From Mesorhizobium sp. (GTDB lineage Bacteria > Pseudomonadota > Alphaproteobacteria > Rhizobiales > Rhizobiaceae), in contig SAJS01000003.1 in assembly GCA_004017535.1 (NCBI GenBank), forward strand, positions 372,001 through 436,000: 64,000 bases of DNA, given 5' to 3'. This document shows positions 41,884-50,372 of this stretch, piece after piece. The notes beneath the pieces were generated by a model. It was not told the DNA's origin. It ran no database searches and was given only the letters and a program-made list of their open reading frames with translations. Positions within the stretch are counted from its first letter, which is position 1. Every line of letters begins with the position of its first letter. Position numbers and translations under genes: made by a program.

Positions 41884-42495
41884 CTACCCTCTCGCCCCGA
41901 ACCGCAGCCCATCCATCAAGAGCTTCACCAGACGTCCGGACCGCTCGCGCCAGTCCGGCGTGTTGGGCGCGGAGTAGATGCCGCCGAGCGCATGCATGAC
42001 ATCGGAGGCGTCGATGTCGGCGCGGATTTTTCCCGCGGCGGCGGCGGATTGGACAAGGCCTCGCATGGCGCCGGAGACGCGGCCCGATGTGTCGGAGAAC
42101 AGCGTCGAGTTGGCGGTGAGCAACAGGCGCAGGCTGGTGGCGAGGCCGCGCTTGGTGGCGATGTAGTCGACGAAGCGCTGCATCCAGAGCTCCAGCGCGA
42201 CATCGGCCGGATGCTCGCGGGCAAGTTCGTCAGCGGCGTGGCAGAGCCCTTCCACCTCGCGGCGGTAGACGACCTCGACCAGATGCTCGCGCGTCGGGAA
42301 ATGGCGATAGAGCGTGCCGATGCCGACCCCTGCCCGCTTGGCGATCTCCTCCAGCGAGGCGTCGACGCCGTCGCTGGCAAACATCTGCGCCGCCACTTCG
42401 ACCAGCCTGTCGCGGTTGCGCTGCGCATCGGCGCGCAGCGGCTTTTGTGCCGGCGCATCGCGCGTCGCTTCAGCGGTCATTTCGGGCTCGGGCAC
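41884..42495 (-). CDS. TetR-family transcriptional repressor
   Basis: 203 residues from GTG 42495, preferred since GGAG lies 6 nt upstream; alternatives are GTG 42507 and ATG 42480. N-terminal HTH: NRDRLVEVAAQMFASDGVDASLEEIAKRAGVGIGTLYRHFPTREHL. The C-terminal ligand domain has two Ala-rich helices (LRLLLTANSTLFSDTSG) typical of the SBP-domain group. It is divergent from the paoABC-type operon and a palindrome at 42556-42578 lies in the gap, so it likely represses both. Inducer is probably an aldehyde substrate; inference. Confidence 0.87.
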   Translation of the reverse strand: MPEPEMTAEATRDAPAQKPLRADAQRNRDRLVEVAAQMFASDGVDASLEEIAKRAGVGIGTLYRHFPTREHLVEVVYRREVEGLCHAADELAREHPADVALELWMQRFVDYIATKRGLATSLRLLLTANSTLFSDTSGRVSGAMRGLVQSAAAAGKIRADIDASDVMHALGGIYSAPNTPDWRERSGRLVKLLMDGLRFGARG

Positions 42496-42555
42496 TTTTT
42501 TCTCCACCGACGCAATATGGGGGGTTGAACCATGACTGGCCAGACCCCAGCTAAA

Positions 42556-42578
42556 TAAACGGAGGCACCTCCGCTTTA
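42556..42578. promoter_or_regulatory. Candidate TetR operator
   Basis: CGGAGG-CA-CCTCCG is a perfect 14-bp palindrome, flanked by TAAA and TTTA-type bases. It lies 61 bp upstream of the repressor start and about 380 bp before paoA, in the divergent gap. Confidence 0.65.
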
Positions 42579-42705
42579 GTGGAGTGCTTTTATCATATAA
42601 CCAGGGGAAGCGTTATGTCACCAGATCATGGACGGAAAGCTTCGCCTGGCCGCTGGAGACAGGGGCATTCTTCGACGCCCGTGGTTGGCAAATCCGCTCG
42701 TGAGT

Positions 42706-42872
42706 TCGTCATCCCAGGGCGAAGAAAGCAGCGGAGCGACGCGGCGCAGACTCTGGGATCCATGCCATATCCTGCGAGCGCGGCTACGGTGCAGAATTCT
42801 GGCCCGCCGCGTCCTTCGGCAAACGCCACGGCATGGATCCTCGGGTCAAGCCCGAGGACGACGAACGCGAAG
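42706..42872. repeat. Family C repeat, gene-less copy
   Basis: CGTCATCCCAGGGCGAAG, then ACTCTGGGATCCATGCC and ACGGTGCAGAATTCT, followed by an inverted GGCATGGATCC and CCCGAGGACGACG. It resembles the arms flanking the GIY-YIG gene but with no gene inside. With the operator it accounts for most of the 452-bp gap 42508-42959; no gene is seen there. Confidence 0.75.
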
Positions 42873-42959
42873 GTCGCCTGCAGGCGACCACCACCCTTGC
42901 CCCTCTCCTCCCAAGTTCCATTTCCATCCTAGCGTCCAGCAATCGGAGCCCGACGCCTC

Positions 42960-43532
42960 ATGACAAGTCAAATCCACACAGGCCAGACCATCATCGATCC
43001 TCCCGAAGATGGCCATTTCAGGAATGGCGCTGGCAGCAACGGCTTAGCACCCAGTCCCACGACGCTTTCCCTCCATCTCACAATCAACGGCCGCGACCAT
43101 GCGCTGGAGATCGAGCCGCGCGTCACCTTGCTCGACGCGCTGCGCGACCGCCTCCACCTCACCGGCACCAAGAAAGGCTGCGACCAGGGCCAGTGCGGCG
43201 CCTGCACGGTCCATGTCGACGGCGAGCGCGTGCTCGCCTGCCTGACTTTGGCCGCCCAGGTCGAAGGCCGCGAGATCACGACCATCGAAGGGCTCGCTGG
43301 CGAGGACGGCACGCTCAACGCCGTGCAGGCCGCGTTCCTCGAGCATGACGCCTTCCAGTGCGGCTATTGCACGCCGGGGCAGATCATGTCGGCGGTGGCC
43401 TGCATCCGCGAGGGCCATGCCGGTTCCGACGAGGAAATCCGCGAATACATGGCCGGCAATCTTTGCCGCTGCGGCGCCTATCCGAACATCGTCGCCGCCG
43501 TCCGCCAGGCTGCACAGGAGCTGCGCTCATGA
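42960..43532 (+). CDS. paoA: Aldehyde oxidoreductase, 2Fe-2S subunit
   Basis: 190 residues. Two 2Fe-2S clusters: plant-type Cys pattern GCDQGQCGACTVHVDG and LACLTL (about residues 72-100), and the helical cluster CGYCTPGQIMSA with NLCRCGAYPNIV (about 138-178). It feeds electrons from the molybdenum centre to the FAD subunit. Unlike E. coli PaoA no Tat signal is visible; the first 40 residues are polar, so the enzyme may be cytoplasmic. Overlaps the FAD-subunit gene by 4 bp. Confidence 0.9.
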   Translation: MTSQIHTGQTIIDPPEDGHFRNGAGSNGLAPSPTTLSLHLTINGRDHALEIEPRVTLLDALRDRLHLTGTKKGCDQGQCGACTVHVDGERVLACLTLAAQVEGREITTIEGLAGEDGTLNAVQAAFLEHDAFQCGYCTPGQIMSAVACIREGHAGSDEEIREYMAGNLCRCGAYPNIVAAVRQAAQELRS

Positions 43533-44512
43533 GAGATTTTTCCTACCTCCGCGCCGACAGTATCGAGGCCGCCCGTAACGCGGCCGCCCTCCCCGGCGCG
43601 ATGCTGCTTGCCGGCGGCACGACGCTGATCGACCTCGCCAAATGCGGCGTCGCCGAACCTTCGACCGTGATCGACATCAGCCATATCGAAGGGCTCAACG
43701 CCGTCGACGTGACCGCCGACCGCGCGGTCATCGGCGCGCTGGCCAGGATGAGCCATGTCGCCGACAACCCGCAAGTGAGGAACCTCTTCCCGGCGGTGTC
43801 GGAAGCGCTGTGGCAGGCGGCGTCGGCGCAACTGCGCAACATGGCGACCGTCGGCGGCAATCTGATGCAGCGCACGCGCTGCCCCTATTTCCGCGATCCC
43901 GCCAACTTCCCGGCCTGCAACAAGCGCGCGCCGGGCAGCGGCTGCTCGGCGATCGGCGGCGTGACGCGCGGCCATGCGGTGCTTGGCGTGAGCGAAGCCT
44001 GCATCGCCACCTATCCAGGGGATCTCGCGGTGGCGCTCGTCGCCTTCGACGCCGAGGTCGATCTCGGCGAGCGCAAGCTCAAGGTCGAGGATTTCTTCCT
44101 TGCGCCGGGCGCCACCGCCGAGCAGGAGCACGACATCCGCCCAGGCGAGGTGATCACGGCCATCGAAATCCCCGGCTCGGCCGCCGCCAGGCGCTCGACC
44201 TACCTCAAGGTGCGCGACCGCCAGTCCTATGAATTCGCCGCGGCCAGCGCCGCCGTCGGGCTGGAGCTCGAAAGCGACGGCCGTACCGTGCGCGACATAC
44301 GCGTGGCACTTGGCGGCGTCGCGACGAAGCCGTGGCGGGTCCGCGCCGTCGAGGACGCGCTAAGGGGCAAGGCGCTCGACGAAGCGATCGTCCGCGAGGC
44401 GAGCGAGCTCGCCATGGAGGGCGCCGTCGACCATGGCGCCAACCACTACAAGATCGCATTGGCGCCGCGCGTCATCGCGCGCGCCATCCTCAAATTGGGA
44501 GAGACGGCATGA
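43529..44512 (+). CDS. paoB: Aldehyde oxidoreductase, FAD subunit with extra Fe-S insert
   Basis: 327 residues from ATG 43529. FAD-binding motifs MLLAGGTTLID and MATVGGNLMQRT. The Cys-rich insert RCPYFRDPANFPACNKRA plus GSGCSAIGG is the 4Fe-4S loop characteristic of PaoB-type subunits. The C-terminal CO-dehydrogenase flavoprotein domain follows. ATGA couplings with both neighbours show tight stoichiometric expression. Confidence 0.9.
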   Translation: MRDFSYLRADSIEAARNAAALPGAMLLAGGTTLIDLAKCGVAEPSTVIDISHIEGLNAVDVTADRAVIGALARMSHVADNPQVRNLFPAVSEALWQAASAQLRNMATVGGNLMQRTRCPYFRDPANFPACNKRAPGSGCSAIGGVTRGHAVLGVSEACIATYPGDLAVALVAFDAEVDLGERKLKVEDFFLAPGATAEQEHDIRPGEVITAIEIPGSAAARRSTYLKVRDRQSYEFAAASAAVGLELESDGRTVRDIRVALGGVATKPWRVRAVEDALRGKALDEAIVREASELAMEGAVDHGANHYKIALAPRVIARAILKLGETA

Positions 44513-46803
44513 CCGTTCATGACATGAAGCACGCCGCGTCGGACAGCGCGCGCCTCGAAGCGGTCGGCGGGCGCCTGTCGCGCGTCGACGGCCCGGCCAA
44601 GATCACCGGCGCGGCGAAATACGCCTTAGAGCAGCAGCTCGAAGGGCTGACGCACGCGGTGCTGGTCGGCGCGACCATCGCCGCCGGCAAGGTCTCGGCC
44701 ATCGACAGCCGCGCGGCCGAGACCGCGCCCGGCGTGCTCGCCGTGCTCACGCCCGACACGATCATGGAACTGAAGGGCGCGTCGGACTGGCTGGGCAACC
44801 CTTCGCCGCAGCCGACCTACAACCCCCTCGCCCGCGAGGTCACCTATTCGGGCCAGCATATCGCGGCGGTGGTGGCCGAGACTTTCGAGCAGGCGGTGGC
44901 CGCCGCGGCGCTGGTCAAGGTCTGGTATGACGAGACACCGGCCATCGTCGATTTGAGCGACGGCAAGGCCGGCGACGGCATCCCGATCGACGCCATGACC
45001 AAGGAATGGGGCGATGCTGAAGCCGCCTTCGCCGCTGCCCCGGTGCGCATCTGCGCGGCCTACAACACGCCGCGCGAGTTCCAGGCGGCGATGGAGCCGC
45101 ATGGGCTGATCGCGCGCTGGGAAGGCGACGCGCTGACCATCTGGGAGCCGAGCCAATGGCTGGACGGGATGGCGCGCACTTATGCCGAGTGGTTCGGCGT
45201 GCCGTTCGAGAATGTGCGGCTGGTCTCGCCCTATATAGGCGGCGGCTTCGGGTCGAAGGCGCTGGCGCTGGCGCACAGCGCGGTGGCGGCGGCCGCAGCC
45301 AAGATGCTGGGGCGGCCGGTCAAGCTGGTGCTCAACCGCCCGCAGAATTTCACCTCCTATGGCGGCCGCGCGGCGACGCGGCAGACGGTGGCGATCGGCG
45401 CCGACAGGGATGGCAGGATCCAGTCGATCGTGCATCGCGGCGTCAACGAAACCGCGGTCGACGGCATGTGGGTCGAACCGCTCGGCTCGGTGACCTCGAT
45501 TATGTACGCCACGCCGAATTTCTCCTCGAAGCAGAATGTGGTGCGGGTGAACACCGTGGTGCCGGGAGCAAAGCGCGCGCCGGGCGAGAACCCCAGCGCC
45601 TTCGGCATCGAATGCGCCATCGACGAGCTGGCTCATGAGCTCGGCATCGATCCGCTGGAGATGCGGCTGATCAACTATGCCGAGCAGGATCCGCATGCGA
45701 AGAAGGCGTGGTCGACGCGCCAGTTGCGCGAAGCCTTTGCCGCCGGCGCCGAAGCCTTCGGCTGGGCGAAACGTTCGCCTCAGCCGCGCTCGATGCGAGA
45801 CGGTCGTCAACTCATCGGCTGGGGCATGGCGGCTGGCACCTATCCGGTGCGGCGGGCTCATGGCGAGGCGGTGGTGAAGCTCCTCGCCGACGGTTCGGTC
45901 GTGGTCGAAAGCTCCTCGATCGACATGGGCCAGGGCACCTACACGATCCTGGCCCAAACGGCGGCCGAGACGCTCGGCGTTCCAGTGGAGAATGTCTCGG
46001 TGAAACTCGGCGACTCGCATTTCGCCCGCGCGGGCGTCACCGGCGGCTCGCGGCTGGCCGGCGTCATGACCGGCGCCGTCTACAAGGCGGCCGGCCAGGC
46101 GCTGGACGAGCTCATCGGCCTGGCACTCTCCGATCCGCGCTCGCCGTTCCAGAAGCTGCAGGCGAACACGCTGCAAGTTCGGGACGGCCGCATCGCCTCG
46201 TCGCGCGGCGAAGGGCCGGAGCTGTCGATCGCCGAGTTCATGGCGGCTGTCGGCCGCGAGCAGATCGAAGCCAAGGGCGATACGCTGCCGGCCAGCACGA
46301 CAGCGGAGGAGCGCTACGCGAACTACACGACCATCGCCAAATCGATCCCGCACACCGAGGGCGACTGGTCGCGTCATTCCTGGTGCGCGCATTTCGTCGA
46401 GGTGCGGGTAGATGAGGACTTCGGCACGGTGCGCGTGTCGCGCGTGGTGTCGGCGCTCGATTCCGGCCGGCTCTACAATCCGAAGCTGGCGGAGAGCCAG
46501 TGGAAGGGCGGCATCATCATGGGCATCGGCCAAGCGCTGCTCGAGGAAGGCATCGTCGATCGCCGCCACGGCCGCATCGTCAACGGCAATTTCGCCGACT
46601 ACATGCTGCCTACCAATGCCGACATCCCCGATATCCAGACCATCTCGGTCGGCATCCCCGACCCGCACTCCTCCGCCCTCGGCGGCAAGGGGGTGGGCGA
46701 GCTGGCGATCGTGGGGATCGCGCCGGCGATTGCGAACGCGGTGTTCCACGCGACGGGGAAGCGGGTGCGGGATCTGCCGATCACGCTGGAGAAGCTGATC
46801 TGA
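44509..46803 (+). CDS. paoC: Aldehyde oxidoreductase, molybdopterin subunit
   Basis: 764 residues from ATG 44509. Xanthine-dehydrogenase-type layout: domain 1 with GPAKITGAAKYALE, molybdopterin contacts YIGGGFGSKALALAHS and MGQGTYTILAQTAAETLG, and the C-terminal GGKGVGELAIVGIAPAIANA with the catalytic Glu of the GVGE motif. It oxidises aldehydes with water. Maturation genes (molybdenum-cofactor sulfurase or XdhC/PaoD) do not follow it here; a repeat does. A short decayed copy of its 3' end lies at 49666-49770. Confidence 0.92.
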   Translation: MTVHDMKHAASDSARLEAVGGRLSRVDGPAKITGAAKYALEQQLEGLTHAVLVGATIAAGKVSAIDSRAAETAPGVLAVLTPDTIMELKGASDWLGNPSPQPTYNPLAREVTYSGQHIAAVVAETFEQAVAAAALVKVWYDETPAIVDLSDGKAGDGIPIDAMTKEWGDAEAAFAAAPVRICAAYNTPREFQAAMEPHGLIARWEGDALTIWEPSQWLDGMARTYAEWFGVPFENVRLVSPYIGGGFGSKALALAHSAVAAAAAKMLGRPVKLVLNRPQNFTSYGGRAATRQTVAIGADRDGRIQSIVHRGVNETAVDGMWVEPLGSVTSIMYATPNFSSKQNVVRVNTVVPGAKRAPGENPSAFGIECAIDELAHELGIDPLEMRLINYAEQDPHAKKAWSTRQLREAFAAGAEAFGWAKRSPQPRSMRDGRQLIGWGMAAGTYPVRRAHGEAVVKLLADGSVVVESSSIDMGQGTYTILAQTAAETLGVPVENVSVKLGDSHFARAGVTGGSRLAGVMTGAVYKAAGQALDELIGLALSDPRSPFQKLQANTLQVRDGRIASSRGEGPELSIAEFMAAVGREQIEAKGDTLPASTTAEERYANYTTIAKSIPHTEGDWSRHSWCAHFVEVRVDEDFGTVRVSRVVSALDSGRLYNPKLAESQWKGGIIMGIGQALLEEGIVDRRHGRIVNGNFADYMLPTNADIPDIQTISVGIPDPHSSALGGKGVGELAIVGIAPAIANAVFHATGKRVRDLPITLEKLI

Positions 46804-46851
46804 GGTCGGTGCGAGGGGCGCGTGAGGGAGCGCCGTCCCTCTCGGGTTCAA

Positions 46852-46985
46852 GGTTCCTCGCCCCACGAATGTGGGGAGAGGTGGCTCGGCGAAGCCGAGA
46901 CGGAGAGGGGAGCGCCCTACGAAGGCCCCCTCTCCGTCCGCTTCGCGGACACCTCTCCCCCGCCTTTGGGCGGGGGCGAGGAACC
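46852..46985. repeat. Family B inverted repeat
   Basis: GGTTCCTCGCCCC at the left returns inverted at the right, GGGGGCGAGGAACC, with TCGGCGAAGCCGAGACGG inside. Shares about 18-bp blocks with 36804-36980. Confidence 0.85.
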
Positions 46986-47010
46986 CAAGCGTTGATGCGT
47001 CGGCGGGACA

Positions 47011-47058
47011 GCGCCCCCCTCTGTCCTGCCGGACATCTCCCCCACAAGGGGGGAGATC
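47011..47058. repeat. Family A repeat arm
   Basis: GCGCCCCCCTCTGTCCTGCC then GGACATCTCCCCCACAAGGG; single arm between paoC and the oxidoreductase gene. Confidence 0.8.
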
Positions 47059-47097
47059 AGCGCTCAGCCGCTTTCGCCAATCTCCAACCTGCTCTTC

Positions 47098-48108
47098 CTA
47101 CCAGTCCAGCCCGAATACCAATTTGCCGAAATGCAGGCCGCCGGCGGCCATGTGGGTGTAGGCTTCGGTCGCCTCATTTTGTGAAAACACCTTGTCGACG
47201 ACCGGCTCGATGCGGGCGGCGCCGATGGCCCGCGCCGCGTCCTTGAGGTCGGACACCGATCCGGTGTTGTTGCCCACCACCTTCAGCGCCTTGATGATGA
47301 TCGGCAGCAGGTTGACCGTCGCCTCGGCGCCGGTGACGAAGCCGATGGTGAACAGCGTGCCGCCGGGCGCGGTGGCGTTGACGGCGCGGGCGAAGGTGGC
47401 GGTGCCGCCGGTTTCGACGAGGAGGTCGGCGCCAAGGCCATCGGTCAATTCCAGCACCTTGCCGTCCCAGTCCGGCGTCGAGCGGTAGTTGATCAGGTGA
47501 TCGGCGCCGAGCGCCCTGGCCCGCTCCAGCTTCTCGTCCGAGGATGAGGTGATGACCACGGTTGCGCCGGCCGCCTTGGCGAGCTGCAGCGTGAAGATCG
47601 AGACGCCGCCGGTGCCGAGCAGCACGACCACCGAGCCCGGTCCGACATCGGCGGCGCGGAGCGCGTTCCAGGCGGTGGTGCCGGCGATGGGCAGCGTCGA
47701 GGCCGCCTCGAAGGAGAGATGCGCCGGGACCGGCACGACCGAGTTGGCAGGGAGCGCGACATATTCGGCCAGCGATCCAGGCAGCGAGATGCCGCGCATC
47801 TGCCTCATCTCGTAAGGACGCGGCCGGCCGCCGATCCAGCGCGGCTTGGCATGGGCGACGACGCGGTCGCCAACGGCCAACGTGGTCACGCCCTCGCCGA
47901 GCGCGACGATCTCGCCGGCGCCGTCGGCGACGGGTATGAGCGGGAAAACCGGTCCGGGATAGTTGCCGCCCGCCACGGCGACGTCGACGAAATTCAGGCT
48001 CGCAGCGCGCTGGCGGATCAGCACCTCGCCGCGCTGCGGTTCGGGCGTGGCGACGCTGGCGGTGCAGAAGGCGTCCAGCCTGGGCTGGCTGAGTTCGATG
48101 GCTTTCAT
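47098..48108 (-). CDS. Zinc-type alcohol dehydrogenase / quinone oxidoreductase
   Basis: 336 residues of the MDR superfamily. The catalytic-domain half has AASLNFVDVAVAGGNYPGP and SLAEYVALPA. The NADPH Rossmann reads VVVLLGTGGVSIFTLQLAKAAGA. The structural-zinc Cys cluster is missing, pointing to the quinone oxidoreductase branch. It reduces quinones or enones with NADPH; divergent from the LysR gene, which is the likely regulator. Confidence 0.88.
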   Translation of the reverse strand: MKAIELSQPRLDAFCTASVATPEPQRGEVLIRQRAASLNFVDVAVAGGNYPGPVFPLIPVADGAGEIVALGEGVTTLAVGDRVVAHAKPRWIGGRPRPYEMRQMRGISLPGSLAEYVALPANSVVPVPAHLSFEAASTLPIAGTTAWNALRAADVGPGSVVVLLGTGGVSIFTLQLAKAAGATVVITSSSDEKLERARALGADHLINYRSTPDWDGKVLELTDGLGADLLVETGGTATFARAVNATAPGGTLFTIGFVTGAEATVNLLPIIIKALKVVGNNTGSVSDLKDAARAIGAARIEPVVDKVFSQNEATEAYTHMAAGGLHFGKLVFGLDW

Positions 48109-48185
48109 GGGTTCACTCCGTGGGTGGATTGACGGTTGAGTGAAGCTATCTGCTGCGCTATGCCTCGATAATTGTCGGCTTTCGC

Positions 48186-48202
48186 ATTTGAGTATTGCAA
48201 AT
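48186..48202. promoter_or_regulatory. Possible LysR operator
   Basis: ATTTG-N7-CAAAT, containing TTGAGTATTGCAA that fits T-N11-A. It lies just before the LysR start (ATG 48204), in the gap with the divergent dehydrogenase gene; a weak call by arm length. Confidence 0.4.
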
Positions 48203-48203
48203 C

Positions 48204-49133
48204 ATGCAGCAATCCCACGAACCCGCCGCCCTTGCCGAAATGGCCGCCTTCGCGGCCGTCGCCGAGGCGCGCTCCTTCACCCGGGCGGCGGCGACGGTCG
48301 GGCGCGACGCGACCATCCTGTCGCGCCGGCTGCAATCGCTGGAAGAGCGGCTGGGGGTGCGGCTGCTGCACCGCACGACGCGCAGCGTGTCGCTGACCGA
48401 GGCGGGCGCGGAATTCCTGGTGCGCGTGCGCGCCATCCTGGCTTCTGTCGACGAGGCCGAAGCCGCGGCTTCCGCGCATGCCGGCGGCCGGCCGCGCGGG
48501 CTGCTCAGGCTGGCGCTGCCCGGCACGTTCGGGCGTATGTGGATAGCCCCGTTCCTGCCCCAGTTCCTCGCCGAGTTCCCGGATCTGCGCATCGAGGCCG
48601 AATTCTCCAACCGCTTCGCCGATCTCGTCGCCGAGAATTTCGACGTCGCCGTGCGGCTGGGCAGCCTCGAGGATTCACGCCTGGTGGCGCGCAAGGTGGC
48701 GACGCGGCGCCGGCTGCTCTGCGCCGCCCCTTCCTACCTCGCCCGAAGGGGCATGCCTCAGACGCCGCAGGCGCTGCTCGAGCATTCCTGCCTCGGCTTC
48801 ACCGGCTTCCAGACCTTTCCGGCCTGGGAGATGACCGACCGCGAGGGCCGGCGCGCGCGCGTCGAGGTTTCCGGGCCACTGGTCAGCGACGACGCCGAGG
48901 TGCTGGTCGAGGCCGCCGTGCAGGGCGTCGGGCTGATGATGAGCACGGACTGGCTGGTCGGACGCGAGATTGCCGGCGGCCGGCTGGTGCCGATCCTGGA
49001 GGACTGGACGCTGGCCGACGAGGGCGCGGTTTATGTCGTCACGCCCTCAGCCAAAGGCCAGGCGGCCAAGACCCGCGCCTTCGCCGACTGGATCGGCAAG
49101 CGATTTTCGCCCGAGCCGCCCTGGCGGCGGTGA
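48204..49133 (+). CDS. LysR-family transcriptional regulator
   Basis: 309 residues from ATG 48204. HTH at about 10-70: MAAFAAVAEARSFTRAAATVGRDATILSRRLQSLEERLGVRLLHRTTR. The co-inducer domain follows, in the CrgA/AaeR-like group with GLLRLALPGTFGRMWIAPFL. It probably activates or represses the divergent quinone oxidoreductase gene in response to an electrophile or phenolic. Typical length. Confidence 0.9.
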   Translation: MQQSHEPAALAEMAAFAAVAEARSFTRAAATVGRDATILSRRLQSLEERLGVRLLHRTTRSVSLTEAGAEFLVRVRAILASVDEAEAAASAHAGGRPRGLLRLALPGTFGRMWIAPFLPQFLAEFPDLRIEAEFSNRFADLVAENFDVAVRLGSLEDSRLVARKVATRRRLLCAAPSYLARRGMPQTPQALLEHSCLGFTGFQTFPAWEMTDREGRRARVEVSGPLVSDDAEVLVEAAVQGVGLMMSTDWLVGREIAGGRLVPILEDWTLADEGAVYVVTPSAKGQAAKTRAFADWIGKRFSPEPPWRR

Positions 49134-49264
49134 GAAGGCAACCTTCCAGATGTCGGCGGAAGTCCTGAGCGGGTGATCAAGGCATTCAGGACTATGGGCA
49201 AAAAAATTGGCAGCCTGGCGACAGGCCGGCTAAACTGCTCACCCGTTCACGGAAAGGCGAGACG

Positions 49265-49648
49265 ATGTCCACGACTGTAAATGTCCGCTACATGGTCAAC
49301 GATGTGGAAGAGGCCCTCACCTGGTACACGAAGCATCTGGGCTTCACCCAGCTTTCGAACCAGGCGCCGGCCTTTGCGGATGTCACGAGGGGAGCGCTTC
49401 GGCTGCTCCTCAGCGGTCCGACCAGCTCGGCGGGCAGGCCGATGCCCGATGGCGAGCGGCCGGGCCCAGGGGGCTGGAACCGCATCCACCTGATCGTCGA
49501 GGATATCGCGGCGGAGGTTGCCCGGCTGCGGGCGGCAGGCCTCAGCTTCCGCAACGACATCGTGACCGGGCCGGGCGGCTCGCAGATCCTGCTGGTCGAT
49601 CCATCCGGCAATCTGGTGGAATTGTTCCAGCCGGCCAAGGCGCGGTGA
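49265..49648 (+). CDS. VOC-family enzyme
   Basis: 127 residues from ATG 49265. Beginning VNVRYMVNDVEEALTWYTKHLGF, and the C-terminal half has RIHLIVEDIAAEVARLRAAG with ILLVDPSGNLVELFQPA at the end, giving the conserved Glu. A small single-domain glyoxalase/dioxygenase-superfamily protein. Substrate unknown. Follows a ribosome site GGAAAGGCGAGACG. Confidence 0.85.
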   Translation: MSTTVNVRYMVNDVEEALTWYTKHLGFTQLSNQAPAFADVTRGALRLLLSGPTSSAGRPMPDGERPGPGGWNRIHLIVEDIAAEVARLRAAGLSFRNDIVTGPGGSQILLVDPSGNLVELFQPAKAR

Positions 49649-49665
49649 CCGCAAGCCCACGCCAT

Positions 49666-49770
49666 GGCGGCAAGGGCGTCGGGAACTGGCGATCGCGGGC
49701 ATCGCCCCGGCGATTGCCATGCGGTGTTCTGTGCCACGGGGGAAGGGTTACGCTGGAGAAGTTGATCTAG
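49666..49770 (+). pseudogene. Decayed fragment of a molybdopterin-subunit gene 3' end
   Basis: The segment repeats the end of paoC (46681-46803) with several deletions: GGCGGCAAGGGCGTCGGGAA versus the intact GGCGGCAAGGGGGTGGGCGA, then a shared CGGGCATCGCC-like and GCGGTGTTC run, and the end CTGGAGAAGTTGATCTAG. Frame is broken. It probably marks loss of a second oxidoreductase gene, or a local copy. Confidence 0.7.
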
Positions 49771-49781
49771 CGCCAGCCTAT

Positions 49782-49850
49782 CTTCGTCATTCTAGGGCGG
49801 AGCAAGGAGCGAAGCGACGCGCGCAGACCCTAGAATCCATGCCGTGACGC
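49782..49850 (+). repeat. Left 69-bp inverted arm (family C) around the GIY-YIG gene
   Basis: Identical to the reverse complement of 50226-50294 at 68 of 69 positions (G/A difference near the inner end). It begins CTTCGTCATTCTAGGGCGG and ends ATGCCGTGACGC. A further inverted ACGGTGCAGAA lies inside, at 49863-49873 versus 50200-50210. Confidence 0.95.
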
Positions 49851-49876
49851 CTGAGAGCCACCACGGTGCAGAACGC

Positions 49877-50164
49877 TCACCAGCCGATCCCGCGAAAGAG
49901 TTCGAACCATTCCGGATTGGTCTTCTCGATCAATTCGACCTTCCATTGGCGTGGCCAGCGCTTCAGCGATGTCTCACGTTGGATAGCATCGGCGATGTCG
50001 AAGTATTCCTCGTACCAGACCAGACGCTGCACACCGTAGCGGCTGGTAAAGCTAGAGCCTTGGCCAGCCTTGTGCTCGGGCATCCGGCGAGCGAGGTCAT
50101 TGGTGACACCGATGTAGATCGTGCCGCCTTTCTGGCTTGCGGTCATGTAGACGTAGCCTGTCAT
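49877..50164 (-). CDS. GIY-YIG nuclease-domain protein, repeat-bracketed
   Basis: 95 residues from ATG 50164. The GIY-YIG core reads YVYMTASQKGGTIYIGVTND, i.e. the Y-x-Y start, the T(I)YIG half and the Arg in LARRMPEHKAG. RETSLKRWPRQWKVELIEK and the final NPEWFELF carry the Glu that closes the active site. It belongs to the small UPF0213-like bacterial single-domain group. The whole gene, and nothing else, lies within a near-perfect 69-bp inverted repeat. Nuclease activity is expected; a role for the repeats is speculation. Confidence 0.9.
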   Translation of the reverse strand: MTGYVYMTASQKGGTIYIGVTNDLARRMPEHKAGQGSSFTSRYGVQRLVWYEEYFDIADAIQRETSLKRWPRQWKVELIEKTNPEWFELFRGIGW

Positions 50165-50225
50165 GTCGGAATCTTAGCTGGCGATGTTGCAAGTAGCCAT
50201 TCTGCACCGTTGCATCTTACGGCCC

Positions 50226-50294
50226 GCGTCATGGCATGGATTCTAGGGTCTGCGCGCGTCGCTTCGCTCCTTGCTCCGCCCTAGAATGACGAAG
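50226..50294 (-). repeat. Right 69-bp inverted arm (family C) around the GIY-YIG gene
   Basis: Mirror of 49782-49850, ending CCCTAGAATGACGAAG. The pair, the nuclease gene and inner short repeats span 49782-50294. Confidence 0.95.
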
Positions 50295-50372
50295 CGAAAG
50301 GGTGAGAGATTGCGCGCTCGCCCGTTCTCGCCAATCCCTGTATGATCCACCGCATCACGAGGGGGGGCGATC

